DNA of 64,000 nt, taken from contig DDQZ01000028.1 of NCBI GenBank assembly GCA_002343505.1, positions 5,627 through 69,626 of the forward strand, read 5' to 3'. Below are positions 9,101-19,100 of the stretch, piece by piece; position 1 is the first letter of the stretch; each line of letters opens with the position of its first letter. The position numbers and the translations under genes are program-made. Source of the stretch: Verrucomicrobiaceae bacterium UBA2429. Its GTDB lineage: Bacteria; Verrucomicrobiota; Verrucomicrobiia; Verrucomicrobiales; Verrucomicrobiaceae. The notes under the pieces are model-generated. The model saw nothing but the letters and a program-made list of their open reading frames with translations, did no database searches and was not told the DNA's origin.

Positions 9101-11222
9101 CGAGGACTATGGGCATATCTGGGGCCGCAGACATGAACATGAGGAGAACCAAATCCTCACGCGCTTCGAGACGCTGCTCGATGAATGGGCTGCGGCAGGT
9201 GACACGGCGCGCCTGAACGTGGCGCTCGACCGCTTCGCTGCTCGCAATCGCACCTCGGAGATGTGGTCGGTTTTTCTTACCGCTGGCGCAAAGTATCCGC
9301 AGTCGCTTGGGCGAGAATTGGAGCCTGTCCTGTTCGAGTCCCTCTTCTTGACGCACCCGGACTACTGCTACAGCGGCGTTCTGTTGTTTGCCGCGCTGCA
9401 CAAATCGGGTGATGCGGCGCAACGCGAGCGGCTTGAGCGGATGCTTCTGGAACTGCCGCAGACCGCACGCTTTCTCCGCGATGAACCACGAGAGCCTATG
9501 CCAGGCTGGCTGGAGCACGCGCAAAACAAACTGCTCGGCGCGATCGATGAGTTGACCATCGTGCTGCCAGAAGTTCGCGCCCTGCGAAACGACCGTCAGG
9601 ACCAGCAACCGCTTCCTGTGAATCGCGAGCCTAAAAGTGTCCGCGTGACATCCTCGCCCATTTCCAGCGAAGAAATGCTCGAACGCCGGGACGTGAGTCT
9701 GAAGGACAAGGTTAATTCCGAGCTCTTCCGACTTCGGGAGGCACTCAAGCCGTTCCGAGAATCTGAAGGAAGAAAGCTAACCGACAACGATTGTGCCGAG
9801 CATTGGCAGCTCATCTGTCAGTGCGAACGCGCTGTGCGCCGTCATTGCAAGGTGCACCCGCAGATGTCGGAAGAACTTTGGGGCCATTTGGTCGGTGCCT
9901 GCCATTCCACAGCCATCTACGCCCGCTGGCCCGCAGATGATGAGCGGTGGAAGACGGTGCGCCGCATATTGCTGGCAGCCTCAAGCGACCCATCTCCCAA
10001 GGCGCGGGAGAACGACGACACGAAAGAAGACCGCTGGCCATGCTGGGGCTGGCCCGCTCCGCGCATTGATGCCGCACAGGGGCTGCTTTTTCTCGTGGTG
10101 CGTCTCGATCGCGCTGACAAGCAGATCGCTGCCGCGTTGCTACGGCTGTGCAGGGACAAATCACACGCGCTGCGTTTCAATGTGGCTAGCGATCTAGCGG
10201 CGCTTGCAAAGGTCGAGCCGAAACTCATGTGGCAGCTCGTGGACTTCTTCATCCGCTATGAAAGGCGTTTCTCTGTGCTCGAAATGCTGCTGTCGTCTCT
10301 CGACCGGATCTGGGGCATTTCAGTGTCGGACGTAATGCTCCGTCTCGGTCGGATTGCCAAACGCGCACATGCCGCGCCCGACACGCACAAAGTCCACGAG
10401 CGAATCGCCGAGGTGTATCTGTTTCGCTTTCTCCGAAAGGGCGATGCTGAATCCGAGTCGTTCATCATCGCACTCATCACGGAGTGCGACAGCCTGCGGG
10501 CCAGCCATGCACTGTCATCGTTGCCCGGCAGTTGCCGTATGGGCCACTGGCTCACCATCGGCGACGCTGTGGAAGTCGTAGCACCGGAGGAAGCGGTTCG
10601 TCAGCGCACATGGACGTTCTTTGGAAAGCTGTTGTCCGCCGCGCAATCGAAACTGCGGCAGCATCAGGAACGCTGGCAGCAACTCCATGCCATCAGCCAG
10701 CCGGATGCCGAGAAAATGAAACCAATCCAAGAGACCATCAATCGCGTCGTGCGAATCGTGGATAACATCGCAATGCAGCTCTATTTTGCCAGCGGTGCTT
10801 TTGCGGAGAAACAGAACAAGGAGGACGACCGGCTGACCGAGCCACAGAAGAAGCGCTTCTGGGCTGAGGCTGCTGGATTTCTCCATGCATTGGCCGAGGA
10901 GATGCACCCGCACACAGCGCATTACGTTGTCCAAACTTTGCGGCACCTTCTGTCGTGTGCTCCGCGAGAGGTGTTTCTCGTCGCTGCCCGTGCCATTACA
11001 TCCAGCTCTGCTGCGGGCTATCAGCACGAATCACTCGCCGTCTCCGAGGTTGTGAAACTCATCCAGTGCGCCCTCGCCGACCACCGCGAGATTTTCCACA
11101 GCCAAGACAACTCGGAGTCTGATTGCCTCGCCGCGCTGCTCAAGGTTCTCGACTTGTTCGTGGAAGCCGGTTGGTCCGATGCCCGCCAGCTCACACACCG
11201 GCTGGAGGAGATTTACAGATAG
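6186..11222 (+). CDS. Avs-like STAND NTPase with N-terminal nuclease-like domain, candidate antiphage protein
   Basis: A very large (1678-aa) protein with a GTG start. N-terminal part, residues about 20-110: GVGYEAK followed by DDVVVEL (Asp69-Asp70, Glu74) and FISAKHR (Lys88), the spacing of a PD-(D/E)xK or Cap4/DUF4297-type nuclease, but with Ser86 where E or Q is usual. Central P-loop NTPase: Walker A GEPGCGKS at 335-342, Walker B GVLITDALDA at about 398-407, an Arg in ASVREFDL, and FSHHLLHDYAVARSL (about 616-630), the winged-helix end typical of STAND/NACHT proteins. The remaining roughly 1000 residues are predicted all-helical repeats, the sensor position in Avs proteins. Size and order match antiviral STAND proteins, which sense a phage protein and unleash the N-terminal effector. 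It stands alone, is less GC-rich than its neighbours and is probably acquired. Confidence 0.72.
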   Translation: MKKAPKRTAIKQSGSKFGGRATAVGVGYEAKVAAFVAVKMLAGEACDVWEGVSGADVAAVTMQDAGAVDDVVVELSDEPAGKIFISAKHRAGAIALTATSVVFTDVVGSFVRQFSELAGEARNCSRLVWAVPSTAGRRVTQELRGVLNTFRADDSTSMPDFLKRRQTKEREAMSALREQTKRAWKQTHKQLPTDVELCEFLRLVHVEVFDFGDGGQSEQTALLTIRSSLASKPADAKHIWNWLDLHFRQNNERGLRRTAATLRQRLTTETRMKLKAAQSFAEDIAFFRQLTTRNLDRLKDHTLLRFPNAEIHIERTAELSALVAAAKCGHLLVTGEPGCGKSGLMHPLAETLVRDGVPVVLLLAEEIFGKEWNGLPNLPGLTRALDDVLANWPDGARGVLITDALDAVRDVDTQKLLRRLLQDVQRGNSGWNVVASVREFDLKYGRELREMFPGGGVEGHASGEFAGVAHFHVSGLTDAHLDALIVKVSDIEPFIASARASHRAVGIHRSPFFLRIAAELLRAGVSAARLADWSSPAVLLRRFWEERLQSGAGSSARESALQSICGRMVELRRMALSMQEVSLGVPERDAVTELRSRGILQSPALRHGSTVGGGELRFSHHLLHDYAVARSLIPDTAAPFSAFAIRHPLLPIFYRQSFLLALEELWDGHDGRAGFWETALKLESDDRLNDAVKILAPILAARRVDDSCDLLPLSDAVAASTNEYSPALNALRHMASGLQDVTDDSLRAGASAWCGFAAKLATLLPGRASLETPLVHIIARFNSASAAFADGPLRDLNAAARGLLAHHVAKEVSRGWRYAGLTASETLCRTFRLAPAETEAAFCSMLSRERLAGFPHWDLFDLAHQLKHLGDEGESVVLRLFEAAFSTEPESNEWEAFGGQIMPMRMQTRDNWNSIHYSLAGYYQSRPGTNAGLMTELACIAWNAAVRRLERGESDERVMVTFSFRGAECALVEDYGHIWGRRHEHEENQILTRFETLLDEWAAAGDTARLNVALDRFAARNRTSEMWSVFLTAGAKYPQSLGRELEPVLFESLFLTHPDYCYSGVLLFAALHKSGDAAQRERLERMLLELPQTARFLRDEPREPMPGWLEHAQNKLLGAIDELTIVLPEVRALRNDRQDQQPLPVNREPKSVRVTSSPISSEEMLERRDVSLKDKVNSELFRLREALKPFRESEGRKLTDNDCAEHWQLICQCERAVRRHCKVHPQMSEELWGHLVGACHSTAIYARWPADDERWKTVRRILLAASSDPSPKARENDDTKEDRWPCWGWPAPRIDAAQGLLFLVVRLDRADKQIAAALLRLCRDKSHALRFNVASDLAALAKVEPKLMWQLVDFFIRYERRFSVLEMLLSSLDRIWGISVSDVMLRLGRIAKRAHAAPDTHKVHERIAEVYLFRFLRKGDAESESFIIALITECDSLRASHALSSLPGSCRMGHWLTIGDAVEVVAPEEAVRQRTWTFFGKLLSAAQSKLRQHQERWQQLHAISQPDAEKMKPIQETINRVVRIVDNIAMQLYFASGAFAEKQNKEDDRLTEPQKKRFWAEAAGFLHALAEEMHPHTAHYVVQTLRHLLSCAPREVFLVAARAITSSSAAGYQHESLAVSEVVKLIQCALADHREIFHSQDNSESDCLAALLKVLDLFVEAGWSDARQLTHRLEEIYR

Positions 11223-11486
11223 ACCGAGCTTTGGCCCGCTGGCTATCGCCGTGATGTTGGAGAAACACGGCGAGGAAAGGCAGAAGGTTGAGGAGAGAAT
11301 GATGGACCGGACGCGGGCATGGTTTGGCGGACGTGCAAGATTTCTATCCGGGGGCAACGCGGCATGAGGCGTCACGGATGCTCATGCTCCTATGCGGGAC
11401 TTGACGGGGACGGTGCCCGCATTCGACTTGGCTCCTCACACACAGCCGGGATTTGTCTTTTGCGGCGGGCGCGCCAGACTGGGCGG
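11223..11486. other. gap between the STAND gene and polX
   Basis: The first 150 bp read as an open frame in a different phase from the STAND gene (ending at 11367), with a 38-codon ATG-initiated stretch at 11252 of charged, helical character. It could be a small gene or a frameshifted remnant. No family is recognised. The rest shows nothing distinct. Confidence 0.3.
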
Positions 11487-13241
11487 ATGACCCGTGAAGC
11501 TGCCGCCGAGATCTTTGAGCGCATCGCGCTGTTGATGGAATTGAAGGGGGAGAACCCTTTCAAAATCCGCGCCTACAAGACGGGGGCGGAGATCGTGGAG
11601 AGTCATCCGGGGGACATCATGCAACTGGCGGCGGAGAACCGGCTCGGAGGCATCAAGGGGCTGGGGGAGGCGCTGCAGGAGAAGCTGCACGAGATGGCGG
11701 CGACGGGGCGGCTGGACTTTTATGAGCGGCTGAAGGCGGAGTTCCCGGAGAAGTTGTTCGAGCTTTTCGGCATCAGCGGCCTGGGGCCGAAAAAGATCGC
11801 GGCGCTGCATCGCGAACTGGGTGTGGGCAGTCTGGAGGATCTGCGCCGGATGTGCGAAAACGGGCAGGCGGCGAAGCTCTCCGGCTTCGGGGCGAAGACG
11901 GTGGAGAAGCTGCTGGAGAGCATCTCTTTTCACGAACAGCACGCCTCGGAGTTCCGCGTGGACCAGGTTTATGCTCTGGCGCGGACGCTGGTGGAGGAGT
12001 TGCGCGCGCTGCCTGAGGTGTCGCGCGCGGAGGTGTGCGGCAGCTTCCGCCGGGGGAAGGAAACGGTGCATGATCTGGACTTCCTGGCGGCCTCGAAGAA
12101 GCCGGAGGAGGTGATCGCGGCGTTTGTGAATCTGCCGCAGGTGGCGAAGGTGATCGCGCAGGGCGGGACGAAGGCGAGCATCCACACGGAGGAGGGCGTG
12201 CAATGCGACCTGCGCGTGGTGAGCGGCGCGGAGTATCCTTTTGCGCTGGTGTATTTCACCGGCAGCAAGGAGCACAATGTGGTGCTGCGCCAGCGAGCGC
12301 TGGATCGCGGGTGGTCGCTCAACGAATACGCTTTCAGCCTTGCCGAGGGCAAAGCGGGCGCGCCGCTGCCGGAGGAGATTCATGACGAGGCGGACATCCA
12401 TCGCGCGCTTGGGATGGACTTTATCGAGCCGGAGCTGCGGGAGAATTCGGGCGAGTTCGAGGCGGCGGAAAAGGGCCGCCTGCCGGAACTGGTGAAGCTG
12501 GAGAATCTGCGCGGTGTTTTCCACAACCACACAACGGCCAGTGATGGCAAGGCCACGCTGCGCGAGATGGCGGAGGCGGCGCGGGAGCTGGGGCTGCAAT
12601 ACCTGGGCATCGCCGACCACAGCAAGAGCAGCTTCCAGGCGAACGGGCTGGATGAGCGGCGGCTGCGCGCGCAGATGCGCGACATCCGCGAGTTGAATGA
12701 GGAGTTCGAGGGCGGGTTCCGCATTTTCACCGGCACGGAAGTGGACATCCTCAAAGACGGCAGCCTGGACTTCTCCGACGAGGTGCTTGCGGAGCTGGAC
12801 TACTGTGTGGCGAGCGTCCACAACGTCTTCAACCTGCCGGAGGCGGAGATGACGAAGCGCATCATCCGCGCGATCAAGAATCCGCACGTCACCATGCTCG
12901 GCCATCTGACGGGGCGGTTGCTGCTCCAGCGGCCCTCCTACGCGGTGAATGTGGCGGCGGTGATCGAGGCGGCGGCGGAGACGGGAACAATCATCGAGCT
13001 GAATGCCAGCCCGTGGCGGCTGGACATGGACTGGCGCTGGTGGCGGCTGGCAAAGGAGAAGGGCGTGAAGTGCAGCATCAATCCCGACGCGCACAGCACG
13101 CGCGGCCTGCAGGACGTGATCTTCGGCATCCGCGCGGCGCGCAAGGGCTGGCTGACGCGCGGAGACATCATCAACTGCCTGCCGCTGGCGGAGGTGGAGA
13201 AGGCGCTGAGGAGGAAAACAGAGGGCGAAGCGGAGGATTGA
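11487..13241 (+). CDS. polX: DNA polymerase X family protein with C-terminal PHP domain
   Basis: A 584-aa repair polymerase. The N-terminal helix-hairpin-helix region (residues about 1-100, with GIKGLGEALQEKL and GISGLGPKKIAAL) binds DNA. The palm follows with CGSFRRGKETVHDLDFL, holding the G-S-x-R-R-G and first metal Asp pair typical of family X. A PHP phosphoesterase domain occupies about residues 340-575 (VFHNHTTASDGK, GIADHSKSS, late NPDAH), as in bacterial PolX with 3'-5' exonuclease or AP-processing activity. The usual length is about 570 aa. The open frame extends upstream to 11319, but the start at 11487 matches the family's N-terminus. Confidence 0.95.
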   Translation: MTREAAAEIFERIALLMELKGENPFKIRAYKTGAEIVESHPGDIMQLAAENRLGGIKGLGEALQEKLHEMAATGRLDFYERLKAEFPEKLFELFGISGLGPKKIAALHRELGVGSLEDLRRMCENGQAAKLSGFGAKTVEKLLESISFHEQHASEFRVDQVYALARTLVEELRALPEVSRAEVCGSFRRGKETVHDLDFLAASKKPEEVIAAFVNLPQVAKVIAQGGTKASIHTEEGVQCDLRVVSGAEYPFALVYFTGSKEHNVVLRQRALDRGWSLNEYAFSLAEGKAGAPLPEEIHDEADIHRALGMDFIEPELRENSGEFEAAEKGRLPELVKLENLRGVFHNHTTASDGKATLREMAEAARELGLQYLGIADHSKSSFQANGLDERRLRAQMRDIRELNEEFEGGFRIFTGTEVDILKDGSLDFSDEVLAELDYCVASVHNVFNLPEAEMTKRIIRAIKNPHVTMLGHLTGRLLLQRPSYAVNVAAVIEAAAETGTIIELNASPWRLDMDWRWWRLAKEKGVKCSINPDAHSTRGLQDVIFGIRAARKGWLTRGDIINCLPLAEVEKALRRKTEGEAED

Positions 13242-13420
13242 ACTTTACGGGCACGGGCGGGCCGATGGTCGAACTCTCTGCCATGTTCCGCGCCGCCCGG
13301 GTCTGCGGAAGAATGGGGCACGGCACGTCACTTCCCCGCCGCAATGGCGTTTCCGTTCGCCCTATTCAGAGCTTGAAACAAAACGGCATGCCAACACGAT
13401 TCCACGATCCATTCACCACC

Positions 13421-13621
13421 ATGGCCACCTACGTTTACGAAACCATCCCCGCGAATTCCCAGGAACAGCCGCGCCGCTTCGAGGTGCGACAAAAAATGAG
13501 CGATCCACCCCTGAAGACCGACCCGCAGACCGGCGAACCCGTCCGCCGCATCATTACTGGCGGCAGCGGGTTCGTCACGCATGGCGCGAGCATTCTCTCA
13601 ATGAAAACACGAGGAAGATAA
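13421..13621 (+). CDS. FmdB-like small protein lacking zinc-ribbon cysteines
   Basis: A 66-aa protein beginning MATYVYE. The framework RRFEVRQKMSDPPLKTD, GEPVRRIITGGSGF is that of the FmdB/CxxC-CxxC-SSSS zinc-ribbon family. Family members have CxxC after the first strand and CP.CG before the GxPVRR turn; here those positions read ETIPANSQEQ and DPQTGEP, so all four ligands are gone. Function is unknown even for ordinary members. An in-frame ATG at 13388 is a possible longer start. It lies alone between polX and the converging alternative complex III operon. The family assignment rests on the conserved core only. Confidence 0.7.
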   Translation: MATYVYETIPANSQEQPRRFEVRQKMSDPPLKTDPQTGEPVRRIITGGSGFVTHGASILSMKTRGR

Positions 13622-13863
13622 GCCAGTGATGTCGCGGGATGAAAGCGCCGGGCGGGCGTGCGAAAACGGCGGCATCATGGGAACAAGGGGGCAAATACTC
13701 CGCTCCCGTGCCCGTAGTCCCTGACGCAGACCGGCCCCGCCTCATCAAAAGCAATGTCCTCGCTGCAAGCCGGCCAAGCTGATGACGGTGCTGAGGGTAA
13801 CCAGGGATTCCGTGCTGGGCCGGCGTGCATTGACACGGCAAGACCTGGGAACACCCGCCGGGA

Positions 13864-14463
13864 TCAGATTTCGTCCTCGACGAGCTCGACGTTTTTGCCA
13901 CCGATCTTCTCCAGAAAGGACTTGGTGCCCTCCTGGGAGAATTTGGGGTCGCGCGCCTCAATGCAGACGAAGAAGCCGTCGTCGGAGAATTTGCCGAAGC
14001 GTTTGGAGGTGAACAGGGGATGGTTCAGACGCGGCAGGCCGATGAGGCCCATGAGACCGAAGAGCGTGGTGAAAGCCGAGAAGAGGATCGTCAGTTCGAA
14101 CATCACCGGGAAGAAAGCGGGCAGCGTCCAGATGTGGGTGGGCTTGCCCTGAACCACGGTGGGGTAGGTCTCGGCAAGCGTTTGAAGGAAGCTCAGACCG
14201 ATGTCAGACCAGAAGGTGGTCTGGGTGATGGTCTGGAGGAAGAAGGCCACGCAGGTACCGGTCATGCCGCCGAAGAAGACGAGCCAGGGCAGCTTGGAGC
14301 GCTTCACACCCATGGCGTGGTCCATGCCGTGGATGGGAAATGGCGAGTGGACATCCCAGCGCTGGTAGCCGGCGTCGCGCACATGCTCGGCGGCGTGGTA
14401 GAGGTCCTTCACGCTGTCGAACTCGGCCAGGAAACCATGAACTCGTTTGAGGGTGGTGCTCAC
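13864..14463 (-). CDS. actD: alternative complex III subunit ActD (DUF3341)
   Basis: A 199-aa membrane protein. The soluble N-terminus (GFLAEFDSVKDLYHAAEHVRDAGYQRWDVHSPFPIHGMD) is the DUF3341 signature, and two transmembrane helices follow (LPWLVFFGGMTGTCVAFFL and FPVMFELTILFSAFTTLFGL). ActD belongs to the membrane arm of alternative complex III, the quinol:electron acceptor oxidoreductase that replaces cytochrome bc1. It is the last act gene here: no actE or actF follows, and the next gene downstream is the convergent FmdB-like gene. Confidence 0.92.
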   Translation of the reverse strand: MSTTLKRVHGFLAEFDSVKDLYHAAEHVRDAGYQRWDVHSPFPIHGMDHAMGVKRSKLPWLVFFGGMTGTCVAFFLQTITQTTFWSDIGLSFLQTLAETYPTVVQGKPTHIWTLPAFFPVMFELTILFSAFTTLFGLMGLIGLPRLNHPLFTSKRFGKFSDDGFFVCIEARDPKFSQEGTKSFLEKIGGKNVELVEDEI

Positions 14464-14503
14464 GTGGATTTCAGATATTGGATTTCAAAGTTTCAAATGC
14501 GGC

Positions 14504-15991
14504 TCAGGCGGCGGCCTCGCGCGGGACATGACGGTCGGGATAGCCCATGAGATCCTCCTCCTGGACGCCATCTTTGCCGTGGTCATCGTGGTGGGGATTG
14601 GACTGCGGCAGCACGCCTTTGACCTCGCCGATGGCGATGACGGGCAGGAAGCGCAGGAAGAGGAGGAAGAGCATCATGAAGAAGCCGAAGGTGCCCAGGA
14701 AGGTGTACTTATCCACCCAGGTGGCCTCATAGACGCGCCAGGAGCCGGGAACGAGGTGGCGCTCCAGGGTGGTGGCGATGATGACGTAACGCTCGAACCA
14801 CATGCCGGCGTTCACACACATGCAGACAAACATGACGACCCAGAGGTTGTGCCGGAAGGGACGGTACCAGAAGAGCTGCGGCGCGAAGACGTTGAAGCTG
14901 AACATGAAGATGTAAGCCCAAATGGAGGGGCCGTGCAGCGCGCGCATCTGGAAAGTCTGCAACTCCAGCTTGTTGGCGCTATAGTAGGCCATGAAGAACT
15001 CCATGCAGTAGGCGTAGCCGACGATGGTGCCGGTGAGCAGGATGATCTTCGCCATGTTGTCTATGTGCTTGGGCGTGATCAGATCACCCAGGCCATAGAT
15101 CTTCGAGACGGGGATCATGAGCGTCAGCACCATGGCGAAACCTCCGAAAATGGCGCCCGCGACGAAGTAGGGGGGGAAGATGGTGGTGTGCCAGCCGGGA
15201 ACGACGGAGGTGGCGAAGTCAAAGGACACCACGGAATGCACGGAGAGCACAAGCGGGGTGGAAAGCGCGGCCAGGAGCATGTAGGCGGTCTCGTAGTGGC
15301 TCCAGTGGCGGTTGGCGCCGCGCCAGCCGAGGGCAAACATGCCGTAAAGGACTTTTTTCAGGCCGGGCTTGCAGCGGTCGCGCAGGGTGGCGAGATCGGG
15401 AATGAGGCCGATGTACCAGAAGATGACGGAGACGGTGAAGTAGGTGGAGACCGCGAACACGTCCCAAAGCAGGGGGGACTTGAAGTTCTGCCAGATGGCG
15501 TTGGCGTTCGGAACGGGGGCGAGGAACCAGACCATCCAGACGCGCCCGACGTGGAAGGCGGGGAACAGGCCCGCGCACATCACGGCGAAGAGTGTCATGG
15601 CCTCGGCGGCGCGGTTGACGGAGGTGCGCCACTTCTGGCGGGTGAGGAAGAGAATGGCGGAAATGAGCGTGCCCGCGTGGCCAATGCCGATCCAGAACAC
15701 GAAGTTGGTGATGTCCCAGGCCCAGGCGACAGGCTGCTTCTGCCCCCAGACACCGACGCCGGTGCTGATGAGATAGACGAAGCAGAAGACCATGAGGCCG
15801 GTGAGCAGCACGGAGGGGATGAAAAGCAGCCACCAGAGGGAGGGCTGCTTGTTTTCCACAATGCCGCAGATGCGGTTGGTGATCCAGGAGTAGGAGCGTT
15901 GGTTGAGCACCAGCGGCTCACGATCCAGGATGCGCGGCGCGCCGGAGTGAGTGTCTGCGGTGTGGGGAGCGGTGGCGACTGCTTCGGACAT
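14504..15991 (-). CDS. actC: alternative complex III subunit ActC (NrfD/PsrC family)
   Basis: A 495-aa polytopic inner-membrane protein of the NrfD/polysulfide reductase membrane-subunit family, with about ten hydrophobic segments. Conserved pieces include [12 protein letters not shown] near the start, the long loop around [28 protein letters not shown], and FFMAYYS. It is thought to carry the quinol site of alternative complex III. The frame is open to 16060, but [10 protein letters not shown] at 15991 gives the usual hydrophilic N-terminus. It lies 40 bp upstream of actD. The 143-bp gap to actB contains dispersed-repeat sequence rather than a gene. Confidence 0.93.
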   Translation of the reverse strand: MSEAVATAPHTADTHSGAPRILDREPLVLNQRSYSWITNRICGIVENKQPSLWWLLFIPSVLLTGLMVFCFVYLISTGVGVWGQKQPVAWAWDITNFVFWIGIGHAGTLISAILFLTRQKWRTSVNRAAEAMTLFAVMCAGLFPAFHVGRVWMVWFLAPVPNANAIWQNFKSPLLWDVFAVSTYFTVSVIFWYIGLIPDLATLRDRCKPGLKKVLYGMFALGWRGANRHWSHYETAYMLLAALSTPLVLSVHSVVSFDFATSVVPGWHTTIFPPYFVAGAIFGGFAMVLTLMIPVSKIYGLGDLITPKHIDNMAKIILLTGTIVGYAYCMEFFMAYYSANKLELQTFQMRALHGPSIWAYIFMFSFNVFAPQLFWYRPFRHNLWVVMFVCMCVNAGMWFERYVIIATTLERHLVPGSWRVYEATWVDKYTFLGTFGFFMMLFLLFLRFLPVIAIGEVKGVLPQSNPHHDDHGKDGVQEEDLMGYPDRHVPREAAA

Positions 15992-16106
15992 GTCAGCGGA
16001 TGAGGGGAAAATTTGGAAGCTCGAAATTCGGGGAGCCGCAAACCATCCTGCCGTGGACAAGGTGGATGGATTGCAGGCCTGCGGGGTTCATGAAATGCGG
16101 TTGTCT

Positions 16107-16143
16107 CGGGTTTCGTGCTTCGAACTTCGATTTTTCAAATTTG
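16107..16143. repeat. TTCGAA-type dispersed repeat at the 3' end of actB
   Basis: Read on the minus strand this carries TTGAAAAATCG, AAGTTCGAAGCACGAAACC, a variant of the TTCGAATTTCGAA family also found at 38769-38801 and 42166-42198. The actB stop codon (16135-16137) falls within it, so the last residues of ActB may derive from the repeat. Confidence 0.55.
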
Positions 16144-19100
16144 ATGGGCGCTCCAGGCGGCGACGTTTTCGTGTCCAGGCATGGCGGGGTTCGGATTCTT
16201 GAGACGCGCCAGATAGCTCGTGCGCGGCTGTGTGCCGATGTATTTGAGCAGGGTGTAGTTGCGCGGGGAGGCCTTGGATTTGTTGACGGCGGATTTCGGG
16301 TCGGCGAGGTCGCCGAAGACGATGGCGTCAGCGGAGCAGGCCGCCTGACAGGCAACCTTGATGGTGTCCGTGGGCACGCGGAAGTCCTTCGAGTCGCGCT
16401 GCTTCTGCTTTTGCAGGATCTTGGCGGACTCGAGACGCTGCACGCAGTAGGTGCATTTCTCGATGACGCCGCGCATGCGGACGGTGACGTTGGGGTTCTT
16501 CTGGAGCTGGAGTGACTCGCGCACGCCGGTCTTGTCCTTGGAGGAAAGCGGGCCGAGGTAAAGCTCGTCGAGCGGGCGCTTGTTGTAGTCGAACCAGTTG
16601 AAGCGGCGCGCGGTGTAGGGGCAGTTGTTGGCGCAGTAGCGGGTGCCGATGCAGCGGTTGTAGGCCATGGCGTTGAGGCCGTCGTCGGTGTGGACGGTGG
16701 CGTTGACGGGGCAGACGGTCTCGCACGGAGCGGACTCGCACTGCTGGCAGGCAACGGGCTGCTGGACCATCTCGGCATTTTCGAGCTGCTCGACGGTGGG
16801 GGAGATGTTCACGTCGTCGCGCTTGGCGTTCTGCTCGCCCCAGGTGGCGCTGGCGAAGTAGCGGTCCATGCGGATCCACTGCATGAGGCGGCCTTTGCGC
16901 ACCTGGTCCTTGCCGACGACGGCGATGTTGTTCTCGCTCTGGCAGGCGATGACGCAGGCGGTGCAGCCGAGGCACTTGCTGAGGTCAATGGTCATTCCCC
17001 ACTGGTGCTTCGTATCGTAGTCGAAACCTTCGGGGTTGGTCTCGGTCTTGCGGCCAATCTGCCCTTTGTAGAACGAGATGTTCTGCGGGATGTGGCTGTC
17101 CATGCCCGTCTTCTCGACGAAATCCGGCGTCTTGTTGAAGGTCTCCAGGGTGGCCTCGCGATAGAGGGCGCGGCCCTCCATGGTGTTGTGCTCCTGGGTG
17201 ACGGCCAGTTCGTAAATGTCGCCGGTTTTTTCGATCTTGGCGCCGGTCAGCACGAATTCGGTGGCGGATTTGCGCAGCGGGTAGGCGTTAAAACCGCGGC
17301 CTTTGTTCTTCGTGTCAGAGGCGACAAAACCAAGACCTTTCTCACCATAACCGAGCGGGATGGTGATGGAGTTCGAGACATGGCCGGGGGCCTCAATGGC
17401 GGGCAGCTTCAACTCGGCGTCGCCAACAGTGATTTTCACCATCTGGCCTTCCTTGAGCTTGAGCGCGCGGAAGGTGGCGGAACCGATCCAGGCGGCGTTG
17501 TCCCAGCTCAGTTTGGTGACGGGATCTGGGGCCTCCTGGAGCCAGGCATTGCTGATGTAGCGTCCGTCATAGACGCCGGCATCGGGCACAAGCACGACTT
17601 CCAGCGCCTCCTCCGAGGGAGCGGCGGCGGGCCTGGCCTTGGCGACGATGCCTGCCACGGCAGCGGTGTTGACCTCGCTGGCGGCTTTCGGCCAGGCGGA
17701 GCCTTTGAGGAAGCCGTCGCGCAGGGTGTGGTTCCATTTTTCCTCGTCGAGCTTCCTCGCCACGATGGCAAAGGTGTCGCGCACTGCCTGGTGGGCGGGG
17801 TCCTCTGGCGCGGGTGCGCCGTCGGCGGGAGGCTGGACGGGACCGAGCGTTTTGCGACCGAGAATGGCGAGCAGGAGTTCGATCTCGCTGGCGCCATCAT
17901 AAAGCGCCTGGATCATCGGCTGGACGACTGAGTAAGTGCCGTCGGCGGCGCGGACATCGCCCCAGGATTCGAGGTAATGCGCGGCCGGGATGTGCAGGGC
18001 GGCCTTGCGCGCGGTGGAGTTGGCGAGGTGGCCGAGATGCACGACCTGCACGCCTTTTTCCTCAACAGCGGCGGCGAAAGAGGCCGGGGCGTCAAAAAGG
18101 AGGTTCGAGGGTGTGAGGGAGACGAGGGTTTTCACCGCGCCGGAACTGACAGCGGCGGCGAGTTCCGCAGAGCCGCCGAGTTCCGCCTCGCCGCTGGACT
18201 GGCGCAACTCGATGGTGCTGCCGTAGGCGCCAAGGGCGTTGTTGATATATGCGACCAACGCGTGAACCTCGGCTCCATAGCGGGAGCCGGCGAGCACGAG
18301 GGCTTTGCCTTTGTGGTCAACGAGGTCGCGGATGACCGGACCCAGCCACTCGCGCACTCCGGGAGTGGCGGTGTCGGCAAGGGCCTTGGCGGAGCTGTCA
18401 CCGAGTGTCTCCGCGATGAGCGCGGCGGCGGCGGGGATGAGGCTGGCGGCGAACGGCTTGCGGTGGTCGGCCATACCGCCGGTGAGGGTGTAGCGGTTCT
18501 CCAGGACGTAGAGGCGGTTCATCTCTCCGCCGGGGGCGTCTTTGGCGCGCTGCTTGGTGAAATGCTTGATCGGCTCGCCAGCCTGGGGATCGAGGGAGAG
18601 GAAATCGCAGTCGAGGGAAAGAATGCGCAGGGCTTTGCTGTAGCGGACGAAAGTCTTCACGCCGGCGCCGAGGATGGCCTTGTTCGCGGCGGCCTGGCCC
18701 TCGTTGCCGACTGCCTCATAGCCGAACAGCCTGACTTGCGGCAAGGCGGCTTTCACCTCGCCGAGCAGGCGATGCAGCGTGGGCGAATTGCCGCCGCCGA
18801 CCACCAGGGCGAGATCCGCGCCGCCGCTCTTTTTGGCGGATTCAATGATGCCGGAAAGTTCTTTGTTCGCCTCGTCCCAGGCGGCTTTTTTGCCTTTGAC
18901 CAGGGGACTAGCGGAGCGTTCGGGATCGTAGAGATCAAGTACGGAGGACTGGGCGAAGGCGTCGAGGCCTCCGCTCAGAGGATGCAGCGGATTACCCTGC
19001 AAATGGGTGGGACGGCCTTCGTGCGTGACGGCGACCACGGGTGTCGCGCCATTCGCCGTGGGCATGGCGGTGGCGTAAAGCAGCGGACGGCCCGGAACGA

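Noticed and set aside
14447..16003. Long plus-strand open frame opposite actC
   Set aside because: It is the antisense of a clear NrfD-family gene; such frames are long because of high GC content.
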